64,000 nt of DNA from Periplaneta americana (GCF_040183065.1 NC_091121.1:43261287-43325286), one strand, 5' to 3'. Shown: positions 9,881 through 22,254, numbered from the stretch's first letter. Numbers and translations are program-made. The notes: generated by a model not told the origin, from the sequence alone.

Positions 9881-10720
9881 ACCACGAGTGCCGGTGGAGT
9901 TTACAGAACTTTTTTATGTGAAAACGTTATAATTTTTCTCTTTTTATAGCTTGAGTATAGATGTTTCACATCAGAAATGTAAAAATAATTCCACGAGTGA
10001 TGGAGTTTACAGAAAATTCTTTCATGTGAAAATATTTCAATTTTTTTCTCCTTGTAGATCGAATATAGATGTTTCACGTCAAAAATGCAAAAATATTTTA
10101 ATATAGCGTGGTTTGAGAATGAACAAAAACGGAATTCCTATAATAATAAAAGAGTACAAACCGGAAGGTTACGTAAGTGTAAAAGAAAGGCTTTCGAAGG
10201 GACTACCAGTATTGGATTATGAGAAGAACAAAACAAATTGAACTAATTTGATTGTGTATGTTTGTATAGTTTGGCTGATGAATTGTATATGTTCTTAAAA
10301 TGATTACTAGTCTGTGTAGCTCTACTGATGAATTGTATATACACCTACTGTAAATTGAATGGTAATATGTATAGCTCAACTGATGAATTGTTTATGATTA
10401 TAAATTGAATTAATCTACTTGATATTAATTGCACAAATTTGTATAGCTTAATGAAAGTATGCTACTTTGTATTGTATATATTTGTATAGATTTGGCCGAT
10501 GAATTGTATATGCTTTAAATTGAATAGTAATCTATATAGCTCTACTGATAAATTGTTTGTGTTTGTAATTTGAAGTAGTTTGCATGATATGTATTATCAA
10601 TTTCTGTATATCACAACTGGTTGAATTGTTTATGCCTTAAATTTAATTAAATTGTTTTGTATTATAATATAGCTCAACTTATGAATGATCGTTTGCGTTT
10701 GTAAATTTAATAATCTGATT
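9880..10720. repeat. two tandem-repeat blocks in retroelement-like DNA
   Basis: Two units of about 120 bp (about 9886-10100) share ccacgagtg, ggagtttacagaa and atagatgtttcac motifs. From about 10255 to 10700 a degenerate repeat of roughly 60-90 bp recurs around tgatgaattgtatatg and taaattgaat. These may be the 3' untranslated part of a retroelement, because an (aatg)n-tailed end follows at about 11250. Confidence 0.55.
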
Positions 10721-10734
10721 GGCTATGTATTGTA

Positions 10735-11255
10735 TACTTTTAGTAGAGCCATCGATGTTGGTCAGTCGACAGACTCGCTGGGCTGCTGATCCGGAGCTGC
10801 GTTCGGGATTGGGTTGGATCCCCCTTTGGACTTTGGTTTCTTCGGAGGTTTTCCCCAGCTGTGGGACTGAAGCCGGATGGTCTATAGCGAGTCCTTGGCA
10901 TCAACCCCTTTGATTTGATTACCCCCTTTGATTTGATTACCTGGTTGGGTTTTTCCGAGGTTTCCCCCACCGAAAAGGCAAATGCCGGGTAATATTTTGG
11001 CGAATCCTCGGACCTCATCTCATCTCACTACATCTCGCCAAAATGTAAAAAAAAAATTTAAAAAAAAATGTAAAAAAATTGTACAAAATTGTAAAAATTG
11101 TAGAAAATTACTAAATTGTAAAACTATAAAAATTTGTAAAAATTGTAATTGTAATATTGTAAAATGTTGACATGTTCCATATCTTAAAGCTTCATTGCTC
11201 ATGTAAGATCTATGGAATAAAATAAATGAATGAATGAATGAGTCTATGAAAGCTT
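10735..11255 (+). mobile_element. SINE-A-like element and retroelement 3' tail
   Basis: A tRNA-like head (about 10750-10830) is followed by the module tttccgaggtttcccccacc and aaatgccgggtaat. The same module occurs in the SINE-A copies at 36312 and 16441. A poly-A/gtaaaa-rich stretch follows, then ctatggaataaaataaatg with an (aatg)n tail ending near 11255, typical of a retroposed 3' end. It could be two adjoining insertions. Confidence 0.55.
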
Positions 11256-11266
11256 AATTCGTGATT

Positions 11267-11269
11267 GAT

Positions 11270-11316
<47 letters not shown>

Positions 11317-11317
11317 T
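11267..11317. repeat. (GAT)n microsatellite
   Basis: About 17 GAT/TGA trinucleotides directly after the retroposed tail. Confidence 0.95.
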
Positions 11318-11537
11318 ATTGTTCCAGTGTACAATAAAAAATAATCGCGTGAACATAGGCAAGATCGTCCTCACTCTTTCGGCAATAAAATTACAGTAAC
11401 AGAGGTCTTATATTCGAGTAATATGATGTACTATATCGCAACAGTACAGGTCATTATGAAATTGATTAAAATTAACTAACATGGATTTGCCTGCTTATGG
11501 CTTTATAATCACTTCTCCTCTTACCTTGTCTGTCTAG

Positions 11538-11723
11538 GTTATGTTATAAACTACAAGAGAGATCATGGTGACTGGGAGGAAATGCAGATCGAAGCAAAGG
11601 CTGACTCTCATATGTTGCACAACCTTTGGTGTGGCACAAGATATCAGCTGTACATCACAGCTTTCAATAAGATTGGAACGGGATTGCCATGTGACATTGT
11701 TCATGCCTACACAAAAGGAACAG
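11538..11723 (+). CDS. Dscam: Dscam exon, C-terminal half of FN3-5
   Basis: Acceptor tctgtctag ends at 11537, donor GTCAGT at 11724; phase 1 in and out. It reads GYVINYKRDHGDWEEMQIEA, then LWCGTRYQLYITAFNKIGTG and LPCDIVHAYTKGT. The NLWCGTRYQLYITA segment is the conserved E-F strand region of Dscam FN3-5 and is one of the strongest family matches in the window. Confidence 0.95.
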
Positions 11724-12583
11724 GTCAGTTTCAGGCAACTCTCCCATTCACAGTTAATGGAAAATTAGTACATACAAAAATTAATAATATTCCATGCTAT
11801 ATCTCATATTAAATTACAGCCTATAAACAAATTATTAAACTTTTTTTTCCACATTTGCAAGAACAAAAAATAAATATTCACGACATTGCTCTTATTGGGA
11901 AGTTGCATTGTGTGTTCATTGTGGATGTTGTCAGGTACCGGTACCAGTAACTAATGATTGTGCATGCCTGCAACAAAATACAAATATGCACATATTTTAT
12001 TGACATCATTTATAATATAAAAATAACCAATTAATTGAATTTCTCGCGAAATATGTGCGTATGTCATATATATGTGATTATGAATAGTTTGTATTTTCAA
12101 AACTAATAGTCACTATGATAATTTATATTAATTTTTTGCTCAGAGCTGGCACCAAATTTGTGATAATTTATATTAATTTTTTGCTCAGAACATCTTCTTT
12201 CAAGTATTAAACCTCAATGGTCTTTTACAGTTTGTAGACTTTAGAGAGTTTTCCAGTCTTCTACATTCTTCTAGAATATAAACACAAAATTACGAGTACC
12301 AGTAATTTTAATATTGAAAGACATCTTGTTCTTTGAATTTGTTCTTTCCATTTATACTTCTGTACTTTTAAATGTAATGTAACACATATTTAGTTTTTTT
12401 TTTTTTTTTTTTTTTTTTTTTAGTATTATCTTTATTTTATCAATCATTTGCAGATCTTAGCTCACTGTGCCAGTACAGTGAAGTGTAAACAATTATTTTT
12501 TATATGCAGATACCAAAATTTTGTATGGTGCAATTAAATGTCCTAATTCTATTGAAATTCAGTAAAAACTGTCACTGTTGCAG
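11724..12583. other. Dscam intron with short tandem duplication and poly-T
   Basis: No exon or element. A direct duplication of about 40 bp (gataatttatattaattttt repeated at about 12117 and 12162) and a pure T run at 12393-12421 are the only structures. Confidence 0.7.
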
Positions 12584-12880
12584 TGCCCGTGAAGCCAAAG
12601 CAGTCGCAGCTGATCACTGTGAATTCCACTGTTGTCACGATCTGGCTGGATGCATGGGGTGATGGAGGATGTGCCATATTGTACTTCATCATTGAATATC
12701 GTGATGCTCAGCGTTCCAGCGATTGGTCACTTGTATCCAACAATGTGCAGCCTACAGAGCGAGTTTACAGCATCCTCGACTTGGTTCCTGCTACTAAGTA
12801 CCATCTCCGAGTTACTGCTCACAACAATGCAGGTTCTACTGTGGCTTTCTACAACTTCACCACTCTTACTGCCGAAGGAG
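12584..12880 (+). CDS. Dscam: Dscam exon, FN3-6
   Basis: Acceptor gttgcag ends at 12583, donor GTAGTC at 12881; phase 1 in and out, 297 nt. It begins VPVKPKQSQLITVNSTVVTI and continues through WLDAWGDGGCAILYFIIEYR, SNNVQPTERVYSILDL, PATKYHLRVTAHNNAGSTVA and FYNFTTLTAEG. A complete fibronectin III domain in one exon, the last extracellular module. Confidence 0.95.
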
Positions 12881-14338
12881 GTAGTCAAATGTTTGAGCAC
12901 TGTTACATTATTTATTAGGGTTATATTTTTCAGAAATAATTTTATCATTGCATTAGATAAATGTATGTTTGTAAAATCACTGACATCACTCATTCCTGGT
13001 AAATAGTGGTAGTGCTAACATTTCAAATTTTGAAACAAAGGCGTGTGGGTGCGCAGAATTAATCTAGATGGACAACTTCCATTAGCATCACAGTAATTCC
13101 ACAATCTCGGGAAAACAAGGAGAGGAGTTTATTAAAAGGATTGTTAAATTTTTTTACATGTCTTACTTTACCATTGTCAGCTTCACGGTTTACTCCTTAC
13201 AATCTGTTTCAGTTAAAGTTCTTCCCATCTTTTCTTCATCTTCCTGGTTTTATTTTTTGTTCTACTTTAAATAATTGCAACATGATTCTTTCTTTCACTA
13301 CTATCTTACGATTGTTGTTTTTTCCCCAGTTCTTTCATTTAAGTTAATGATATCAGTTGTTCCCTCATGCATGTATCGTATTTCTTCGCTAATTTAGAAA
13401 ATTTTAATTGAATTTCTTTTCGGGATTTATGTCTGAGGATTCTTTTTATTGTTTCCACACATGATTTAACTATGTAATGATTGGAGTCACAGTTTGAACA
13501 TTTGAACCTCTTGTTGATTTAACATCCATTACAGATGAACTGTGTCTTTTGGATGCAAATATATGATCAGTTTGATTGACATTATCATAACTGGTACCTA
13601 TAATTTTCCATGTATCTTTTTGTGATTAGAACATACTTTTAGTAATAAAATGATATGCAATTGCCAGTTGGCTTAACAATAACATACTTAAGGGAATATT
13701 CAGTCCCAATTTTTACATTACTGTCACAGAGGATCATTAACATAATCAGATATTATAGTTTTGTTATCTTCTTACATTTTGTACAGTCATCAGTCATCAT
13801 AAAAGACAGTCTTTTCATCTTTTTAGGTACTGTTTTCTGTTGAAACATATACTAATAATACTGATATACTTTTAAAATGGCCCTTTAATCTTATCTTACA
13901 AATTCTATCGTTTATTGGTTCCAAACACACAAAAACTTTCTTATTTGAGTGTCAATAATAAAACCAGTCCCACATCAGCCTGTTCTAGATCCTGAACCAC
14001 TACAAAACATAGAGAAATCTTGTTTATCTATTTTCCATTGTTCAACCCACCTAATTTCTTGAAGTTCTAAGATATTTATTCCAAACTTTCATGCTTAATT
14101 TGATATTTTTGTCATTTTACCTGGTTATAACATCTGATCTGTAATTCCATGTTAGAATTTGTTTGTTCCATTTTTCATTGTCAGATCGTTTTCCATATAA
14201 TTCATATAGCTTCTTAGCTAATTGTGAAGGTTTTGTGACTATACATTTCTTTCAAAAATAGGAACAATCTTATGTTTAATTTCAAGCAAATTATGACAAG
14301 GAACACAGCAATGGATCTACTTACTTGTTTCTTTGCAG
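12881..14338. other. Dscam intron between FN3-6 and TM exons
   Basis: T-rich intron. I looked here for a second transmembrane exon, as in fly Dscam1, and saw no hydrophobic stretch with good splice sites and the required phase 1/1. No mobile element was recognised. Confidence 0.55.
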
Positions 14339-14485
14339 TCACCGTGATTCCTGAACTTGCTCCACCAGTGTCGCACTCTAGAGAAGTGCCTTTTTATGCA
14401 AACGTCAAGGTGATCATTCCAATCCTAGTATCACTGGGCTTCCTGCTTGGACTTTTGGGAGTTGCAATTTTCATACGCAAGAAAA
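14339..14485 (+). CDS. Dscam: Dscam exon, juxtamembrane and transmembrane helix
   Basis: Acceptor ctttgcag ends at 14338, donor GTAAGT at 14486; phase 1 in and out. It reads VTVIPELAPPVSHSREVPFY, then ANVKVIIPILVSLGFLLGL and LGVAIFIRKK. The hydrophobic run of about 23 residues followed by RKK is a type I transmembrane segment with a basic stop-transfer sequence. Only one such exon was found. Confidence 0.95.
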
Positions 14486-15349
14486 GTAAGTTATTATAAA
14501 TTATAATCCAAATAGTCACTGCCTAGTTCCAGCTGTTCCCTCTAGTGTACAACTTGCATGGATTGTTGTACACACTGGTAATAGACTGTGAACAGAATTA
14601 TGTTGATCAAGAAGAAAGGCATTTCATTCTCCTATATTGGATCAGAATCTCTCGGTCATCCTGCCCGGATTTGTTGAATTGAAGAAAATTTACCTCATTA
14701 AGGGTCAGTAAATCCTATTTTCGTTAAACGCGAGATGTGTTCGAAAAGACAGTACCTGCCATTTGCGAATATTTCGTAATTTCACTCATGTGAGCTGACT
14801 TTTCTCGTTCTTTGGGAAGCCAGAGACATTTTTACGAAAGCATCACTTCATGTTACATATTATTCTAAGCGTTTAACGTGTTCAAGACAATCTAGCGGCC
14901 TCCTAACTGTGAAATACAATCTTTTACCAGTTTTTTTAATGCAATAAATGTGAAACCAGATGAAATTAATTGTCATATTTGTGGCGTCTACGTCAAAATA
15001 TGAGCAATGGAATTGTGAGAATGTGAGTTACACAGTTCAACAACGCCATGAGGCACAGAGCGACTCATCACCTGTGGTTAATGATTATTTAGTGCACGTA
15101 ATCAACATGAAAGTTCATGAAGACAGATGGTTCACATTTTCAGCGCCTTCTATATATTCCGCAAATTTCAAGTACGAAACTGTTATCTATTAAATTTTAG
15201 CAGACCGTTTAGACTTTCGGAATTGTATTTATATCAGTTTCCAACATGCTCTCTGCTGCCAGTGCGTTAATCTTTCTCGTATATGACACAGTAAGCAAGG
15301 TGTAGGATTCTTGAATCATAGAGTTAAGGTAACGAGACATAGGCGTTCC
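14486..15349. other. Dscam intron, no gene seen
   Basis: No exon or convincing element. An open stretch at 14960-15193 has no recognisable domain. Confidence 0.5.
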
Positions 15350-15715
15350 ATATGATTCAATACCAGTTCATGGAGTGGAGGCTACCTCACTTCCCTAAAA
15401 TCAGAAATTCAAGCAGACAATTTCAACCCACAAGTTGATGTGCACAGTTTTTTTGGGACAGGAAAGGAGTTTTGATTCTATTGTTGCCTCAAGGCAGATT
15501 ACAGTGCAGACTTAGTGCCGACCGACTTTCATCTGTTTCTGCATCTGAAGAAGTTCGTTGCTGGCCAGCATTTCTTCAGCAATAATGATATCACAGGAAG
15601 AGTGCAGAAGTGGATTCTTATAGATGGTCCGATTATATGAAGAAGTGATACAGAAACTTGTGCCCTGTTATGATAAATACCTCAGTAACTTAATGGTGGA
15701 AAATAGGTAGAAATG
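15350..15715 (+). mobile_element. mariner transposase relic (C-terminal part)
   Basis: Plus-strand frames give FWDRKGVLILLLPQG, the mariner WDRKGV motif, then after a deletion PTDFHLFLHLKKFVAGQHF, equivalent to mariner SPDLAPSDFHLF and carrying the third catalytic D. Several frame breaks and stops mark it as dead. Confidence 0.7.
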
Positions 15716-15979
15716 TGGTTTAGGCAGATAAAAAATACAATTTTTTTAAATAATTTCTCATGCTTTTTCAATGGCCGAATGGTAGGTAGGTACTGTACTT
15801 ACTTTCCGAACAAGCTTCGTATAAAGGGGTATAGTAACAGAGACATTGATATTGACATGTTATTGTTACCAAAAGAAACACCTAGAATAAATGATGTAAT
15901 AAGTATTTGCATACATAATGATTTAAACAGAAGACAGAAAATATTTGTTTAATTTCCTTGTTTTGAACATAAGTGTAAC

Positions 15980-16025
15980 ACTGCTAATGGCTTCATTGCC
16001 AAATGCAAGGCATTAGACAACAACA
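15980..16025 (+). repeat. short dispersed repeat, copy 1
   Basis: The motif gctaatggcttcattgcca, followed by gcattagacaacaacat, recurs at about 19068-19108 next to another element. It probably represents the 3' end of a retroelement. Confidence 0.5.
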
Positions 16026-16284
16026 TAAGTGTAATAAATGTTCTGTCTAAGTGTGGTTTGAAGACTTTGAAGCTGTTTTACTAAAATCAATGCAAAAATA
16101 TCGCCATGTTTGTGCAAATACAGAGCGATCACCTGACTCCCAGCCAGGAACATGAGCAACAAACATACTTGCATGGCTGGTGTTGACTGCGTCATTATCG
16201 ATCTGTAACATTCTGCATATTTTTACTCATATAACTTTGATTAATAATACCATGCACACAATTATATTTTTATTATATAATAAG

Positions 16285-16385
16285 TACTAACCTGTGTTAC
16301 AGAAGTTGTTCAAAGTGATGTCCATCTGCTTTCATACTTTCCCGATATCTTTTGATGAAATTGTTGGATAATTTTTTTATAACAC
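16285..16385 (-). mobile_element. transposase C-terminal fragment
   Basis: The minus strand reads NNFIKRYRESMKADGHHFEQ and LL then a stop, a typical C-terminus of a Tc1/mariner-superfamily transposase. Only about 30 codons are visible. Confidence 0.45.
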
Positions 16386-16440
16386 CGTGTATATTGACAT
16401 GTAGCCATTTGCGCTTGTATCTACTTTTGGCGATTATGAT

Positions 16441-16685
16441 TAAGAATCCTGTTCTGAGCTAGGGACAGCCATTACGTCGGATTTTATTAGCTCCGTATGA
16501 TAGGATGGCGAAATGAGCCCAGGGTCCAGCACCAAAAGTTACCCAGCATTTGTGCATAATGGGTTGAAGGATAACCCCTGAAAAACTTCAACCAGAAGAC
16601 AACTTGTCCCAATCAGAATGCGATTCTGGGCCTGCTAGTTTCGCAATCACACATGCTGACCACTATTCCAAAGCGATGGATCAGG
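16441..16685 (-). mobile_element. SINE-A copy
   Basis: On the minus strand a tRNA-like head (about 16685-16600) is followed by ctggttgaagtttttcaggg and aaatgctgggtaacttttgg, the SINE-A body also seen at 36312-36575. It ends about 25 bp before the Tc1 element. Confidence 0.7.
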
Positions 16686-16709
16686 ATAATATAATTTGAT
16701 AGTCATATA

Positions 16710-18052
16710 CAGTAGCGTGCAAATTAATCCGAACAACGTAATTACTTATGCAAAAACACTCAAACGGGATAAAAAAAAGGATCTAAGACATACCTCAGTA
16801 ATCTATGTGGCCTCCCTTGTTCCTAATAACAGTTCTGAGACGATTTGGCATGGATTCCACTAATTTCCCACAAATATTCTTCATTTCTTCATCGCGAAAC
16901 CATACACCAATGGGGGCAGAAATCATCTTCTTTGTAGAACAATCCATTTTTTGCATTCTTCTTTTGCAAATTGACCACAAGTTCTCAATAGGGTTGATGT
17001 CGGGTGAGTTGCCTGGCCAGGGGAGTACCTGAATATTCTTCTTGTTGAAGAATTCTGTAGTTTTTCGAGACGTATGGCATGGTGCCAGGTCTTGTTGGAA
17101 CACACCTCTGTCATCCGGAAATGATTTTTGCAGCTGGGGTACGATTCTGGTTTCCAATAAGTGAATATATTTGTCAGAATTCATCATTCCCTTGATAGGT
17201 GTTAATGCTCCAGGCCCTTCATGTGTAAAACAACCCCAAAACATTACTTTAGGGGGGTATTTGGGTGCTTGTTGGCGATGAGCTGCTGTTACTTTTCGGA
17301 TCCTTTCCGTAAGAAACACGGTGGCCGTGGACCTCGAAATGAGACTCATCGGAAAAAAGTACATTCTTCCAGTCATTCACTGTCCAGTGTTGATGTAATT
17401 TTGCCCACATTAAGCGTTTTTTTTTTTTTTGCACATAACAGGGGTTAGCAGTTGCTTCTTAATAGGCTTACGAGCCCTTCGTCCAACTTCCAAAAGCCTA
17501 CGCCGCACTGTTGTGACGTGAATATTCGCCCCAGTGGTAGCCATTAACTCGCGGGTTAAGTCGACAGCAGTTAGTCTAGGATTTAATTTACTTTTCCTGA
17601 CAATTAAACAATCATCTGCAGGTGAAGTCTTCCTTTTCCGGCCACAGTTTCCTTTTTTCTGGGGTGTGATGGATCCAGTCTCCCTGTATCGTTTTATGAT
17701 CGAATTAACAGTAGCCAAACCGATGTGACATTCTGCAGCAATTTGCCTCTGTGTCATACAAGAATGCTCTGCTAATATTATAATTTTAGACCGTTTTCGT
17801 GGAGTTGTATCCATTTGTGAAGACGACAGAATATACACAGGATTGCAGTATTAAGTCTTCAACACAACTGAAATGCTTATAAGTACAAAACGACAGGCAA
17901 AATGTCACATATTATAAAAAATAATGACAGACCTTCAACAATGGAATTACACGTACTACAGATGTCAATTAAAGCGGTATGAGCAGCTGTGAGGCCAACA
18001 ATGACAGAAAATGTAAAAATATGTCGTGTTCGGATTAATTTGCACGCTACTG
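16710..18052 (-). mobile_element. Tc1-like DNA transposon, nearly full length
   Basis: A 1343-bp element with matching terminal inverted repeats beginning CAGTAGCGTGCAAATTAATC and continuing CGAACA, flanked on both sides by TA (16708-16709, 18053-18054). This is the standard Tc1/mariner target duplication. It carries one transposase gene on the minus strand. Both ends look intact, so it could still be mobilised in trans even though its gene is broken. Confidence 0.93.
16795..17838 (-). pseudogene. Tc1 transposase (DD34E), frameshifted
   Basis: The frame starts at about 17838 or at the internal MDTTPRKRSK. The N-terminal paired-type DNA-binding region includes MTQRQIAAECHIGLATVN and TVRRRLLEVGRRARKP. 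A frameshift falls in the A-run read at about 17434-17418. The next frame gives LFSDESHFEVHG (first D). A second frame change lies at about 17310-17340. The last frame gives HPPKVMFWG-like KYPPKVMFWGCF, FQQDLAPCHTS (second D) and DINPIENLW. Exactly 34 residues separate the second D and the E, so DD34E is intact. Confidence 0.92.
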
Positions 18053-18238
18053 TACTTCCACAGACTTTCAGGTGATTATATTAATAAATTCATTCAATTT
18101 CTCTTCATTTATGAGACTTAACGGTTAGGTTAATGTCTTGTACACTATCTCTCTCATAAGTCCAGAAATACTGGAGTATTGGACAACTTCACAATCTTCA
18201 ACAGGAAGATAATGGAAATTAACAAATTTATTAATTAC

Positions 18239-18656
18239 CGTATTTGCTGGCATATACTTTTTTTTTGTACACTTTTTTTAGGGAAAAGCTTTATCACTGA
18301 ATGTTATATTGAGTTTGCAGTATTTCAAATATAAAGTAATATGTAGATCTACTTTCATCAAATACCAGTACTGGTACCTAATGTAACTAGAAAAAGATAC
18401 ATTTTAATATTTTTCGTCAAAACCCGAAATTCATCTCCAGAGCTAAGTGAAGAGTCACTTAAAACTTCTTATAAATCAGAATCTGAGTCCTCATACAACA
18501 AATTGTCGTCTGTGCCATCCAGTCATTACTAATATCACATTACCTTCTTTATGATTTAATCACAGTCTCAGTGTTCACAGCAGCCCATGAAACTTTGACC
18601 CATTCATAAACTCAGTATCAACGTATAAAATGCACCCTGTTTTTCAGATGCCAGCA
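18239..18656. mobile_element. possible small inverted-repeat element
   Basis: gtatttgctggcat at the left is matched by atgccagcaaatac at the right, about 400 bp apart, with weaker similarity extending inward. No coding content. The limits and class are uncertain. Confidence 0.35.
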
Positions 18657-18781
18657 AATACTTTCCAATTGTATTATTGAACTTAGAGGGAGAATTTTCA
18701 ATGTGAACTTACTGACTAGTATTTGCATTGCATTATGTATTTCTTTAAAACATACCTATTTATTTTAACATTTGCTCACAG

Positions 18782-18937
18782 AGTCACAAAGCCAGGACGC
18801 TCACATGGGTGAGTCTCCGTCAGTGGCTCAAATGCAGAATCAACAGAACAGGGACCAGCAATACTTAGCAGTGAGAGTGGGTAGTGGACAGCAGGCCCTT
18901 AGCATTGACTCCGCAAGCTACAAGACAGACTCCGCAG
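18782..18937 (+). CDS. Dscam: Dscam exon, cytoplasmic 1
   Basis: Acceptor ctcacag ends at 18781, donor GTATCA at 18938; phase 1 in and out. It reads SQSQDAHMGESPSVAQMQNQ, then QNRDQQYLAVRVGSGQQALS and IDSASYKTDSA. A hydrophilic, Q- and S-rich membrane-proximal tail directly following the RKK stop-transfer of the TM exon. Only the consistent phase and position identify it; there is no domain. Confidence 0.82.
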
Positions 18938-21900
18938 GTATCAATTTACATAACGAAGATAAAATATGTTACATTATTGATATTTTATTAGCCATCTGAT
19001 TCACATTTAATGTTTCTCTATATAAATATTTCGAGTTTAGAATAGTTCTAATCAAGAGCAAGAGTGCTAATGGCTTCATTGCCAGATGCCGAGCATTAAA
19101 CAACAACATTTGAGGCGTTCAGAGCTAAAGTGGATCAAGTCCAAGAGACGTAGTTTTGAGATAATAGATAACTTGCTCTAGTGGATTATCTAATTTCACT
19201 AGCAATAATTTTATTGCTCTATTCTCAAATTCTAGATTTATAAAATATAAACAATAAATTGTGATGTTAATTGATGCAACGCTTTGGTGTCTTGATCCAC
19301 TATGGCTCAGAACTTCGTGAACAAATAATCTGAGCCAAAAGTGACTGGTATCACCTACCGGCGAATGCTTGGAATTAGGACTTGATCCATTACTGCTCGG
19401 AAAAGATCCAACTTCAGATAATCAGAAAATGAATTAAACTCAATTTATGAAAATTTATGACTTGATCCACTTTAGCTTTGAACGCCTCATTTAAAGAAAA
19501 GCATTTTCAGTACAATAAAAAAAACATACTCTGTAACAGTTATGCAACATTTGTAAAATTATGCGTACCGGTACTGGTATGAAATTACATTTGGGTTGTT
19601 CAAAAGTGTGAAAACTTTTAAAAAAAATTAAGATATTTTTCAGATATTCGAGATATTTAAAAATGTCCCACGAGGAACAGTATCTGTTCAACTTTTTTTT
19701 TCTGTCTAGCATTATTCCCTCATTTTTGTGAGAATTACCTGCATTTCAGTTTCTGATATTGGGATGCCAGTGCTGCCCCCTAGGATACAGATTTAATAGT
19801 CAATTTCGCTTTCACAAGTTGATAGATTGTTCAGTTCTGTAGTCTGGTTTTAAATGTTCACTAAGTACCTAGTATTGGAAGCATTGTTCAATTTAAATAT
19901 CTTCTTAATCTGGATATGTGATTGCTTATTTTTTTTAATTTAGTAGTGCTATGGTTAGCGTCTCTTTTTGTTTAGGAAAGCATCAGTTTCTAGCTCTATG
20001 TAGCATCAGTTCAGCTGTGTTGGTTGATATTATAATTTTATTGTTCGAGTCACCGAAGATAATTTTGTAATTGCATGTTCAATGAGTGTTTATCAACTGA
20101 AAAAGAGTCCTTTTGAAACAGTATTGAAAGATAAGGACATTATGGCATATATTAGGAATAGCAAAAGTACAAATTCATTAAGAAAACTGTTTTGTAGTCA
20201 ATAATAATTCAAGACATGTAGTACCGTAGTTTAAATAAAAAAGTACCGGAATGTTAAAACATGTAACAAGAACGAGGAAGAAAATGTACCTCAAAATTGT
20301 TCAATGACCCTCATTTTTAGCTTTCATGTTCTTCCTTTTTCGCCATCCTAAATAAAGTTTGCATACTAAATAAAAATACAATTTCATTCACGAAAGAAAA
20401 TGGGATTTGTTTATGTAAAAAGTGAACAATATATAAAATTCACAAATGACAGCCATTTTCTTCTTCAGTCATTAATGACCTCTTTTCAAAGTTCTGTATA
20501 GCTTTCAAAGAAAATTATGCGAAATGTTCCACATTTCCCGAATAAATTATCGTTTCAGTTCTTCAGCATTTGATAGGCGACAAAGGAAAACTTTTAAATA
20601 ACCTTAAATCCAGAAATAGATACAGTTATAGAAGTCTTCTAAGAATTCCTTATGTTATTATTGAGTACCGATACTAACTCATTTGCATCTTTCTCAAAAT
20701 TCTCTTCGCATTGCACGTTCCTTATTTGAAGTTTTCACTCATTTCATGAACTTAAAGCTCTGACAATATTTCCATCATATATCTTGTTTTAAGGCTTTTG
20801 GTCTACAGAAATAAATTTTCTGTCACAGAACTGATCTCTCTAAATGTTACTACAATATTCCGAAAAGAATACAGATGATAGAACTTACATCTTCTTATTA
20901 ATCGATTATGTTAACAATGCTGTATCTACTGCTAGGTTATTTGCGTGAATGAATGATAGATGATAAGATAGGATATTTATTAGCCTTAGGAATTACAATA
21001 AAATTCATGGCATCGTCAGAATAAGTAATAATAAATGTAGCATAACATGCTATTTCAACTTGAATTCTTAAAGAGAAATAAAATATCTACAAACAGTATT
21101 CTACAATGAAGTCGTTTTTTAAAGCATTCTTATACAGATAGACATAATAAAATCTGGTGTCAGCTCGTAGAATTGCTGGCAAATATAATGTACAGGTATC
21201 ATCTCTCCCCAACTTTCTCCAGACCACTAGTTGTTTATCTTCTTCGTCGGCTTCTTCTTCTTCTTCTTCGGTGACCTCATGCAGGTACATTGAACACATA
21301 AAAAAGGAGAGCATTTTGTGAGATGAAGATTCGCCATTGAAATTTACTGGCATTCACCTTACAGCTAAACCATTTAGAATTTTAAAATTTATATTTTTCA
21401 TTGTATTCGTAATGACAGTGAATAAGACCAATCCGTGTCTGCTGAGACAAAAATGTTGTTTCGAAGAATAAGTTTGCGAAAAAAAAATGCAATAACTTGT
21501 ATAAAAAAGGCTTAAATAAAATTTGTTATGTTTTTAAATAAATATTGCCAAGGCAACTGAAATGGGACAATTGAAAACCTCGTTCTTGTAAACTAAATTG
21601 TGTATTTATTTTTATGCAAACAATTTTGTCCGAAGTTTCTGCAATTTCTAAAATATCCTGATCTTTAATGACTTCATATATTACCCTCTCATACTACGTA
21701 AAGAAATGGAGGAGATGTTTTTGACGTGAATACGTCTTTGTTCGAGATAAAATTAATTGATCATCAAATCTAACATTTTTAGCATAACACGAAGTTTAAG
21801 AAGTCTCCTCTAGATGCTGAACATGTCAAAACATATGTGTGCTGCCATCTAGTGAGTGGTGGATAATTTACTTGCAAGTAAATAAGCGACGAGCCTTATC

Positions 21901-22250
21901 TAATAAGTAACTAGCATTGTCTGCATACATTCACCATCGTATATGAACTATGTTCAATATTTCAGATACTATAAACCAATATAACCGTAACTAGCAAAGG
22001 ACATCAACAAGACCAAGCAATGTGCACAGAAATATAATAACTTACTTCATATACAAATATTTATGTCATCTGTCTGTACAGACAATCAGTATTAATGGCA
22101 GTACATGCTCGTTATCTTTACCCACAAGGAAATACCCCTGTGGTAGCCAACTCATTTCTGTTAGAGACTGAGTAAACCCCAGGGTCATGGTGTGGCCGGA
22201 AGGATTAGATCAATAGAGGAAATCCATGACCCCATCTGTCTCTCTAAGGT
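18938..22250. other. Dscam intron, mostly unassigned
   Basis: Apart from the element at 19112-19488, this 3.3-kb stretch holds no exon. The minus-strand open stretch 21353-21087, ending in a YLYKNALKNDFIVEYCL-like tail, may be the 3' coding end of a retroelement, but I cannot name it. Confidence 0.45.
19112..19488. mobile_element. non-autonomous DNA element, about 32-bp TIRs
   Basis: The left end gaggcgttcagagctaaag continues to tggatcaagtc. The right end is its inverse, with one difference in the first 20. The motif cttgatccact/a recurs inside near both ends, like sub-terminal transposase-binding sites. The flanks show attt on both sides. The interior has no coding capacity. Confidence 0.7.
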
Positions 22251-22254
22251 GCAG

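Noticed and set aside
21087..21353. Minus-strand frame with an acidic run (EEEEEEADEEDK)
   Set aside because: Not recognisable as a host gene. The C-terminal text suggests a retroelement tail but I could not place it in a family.
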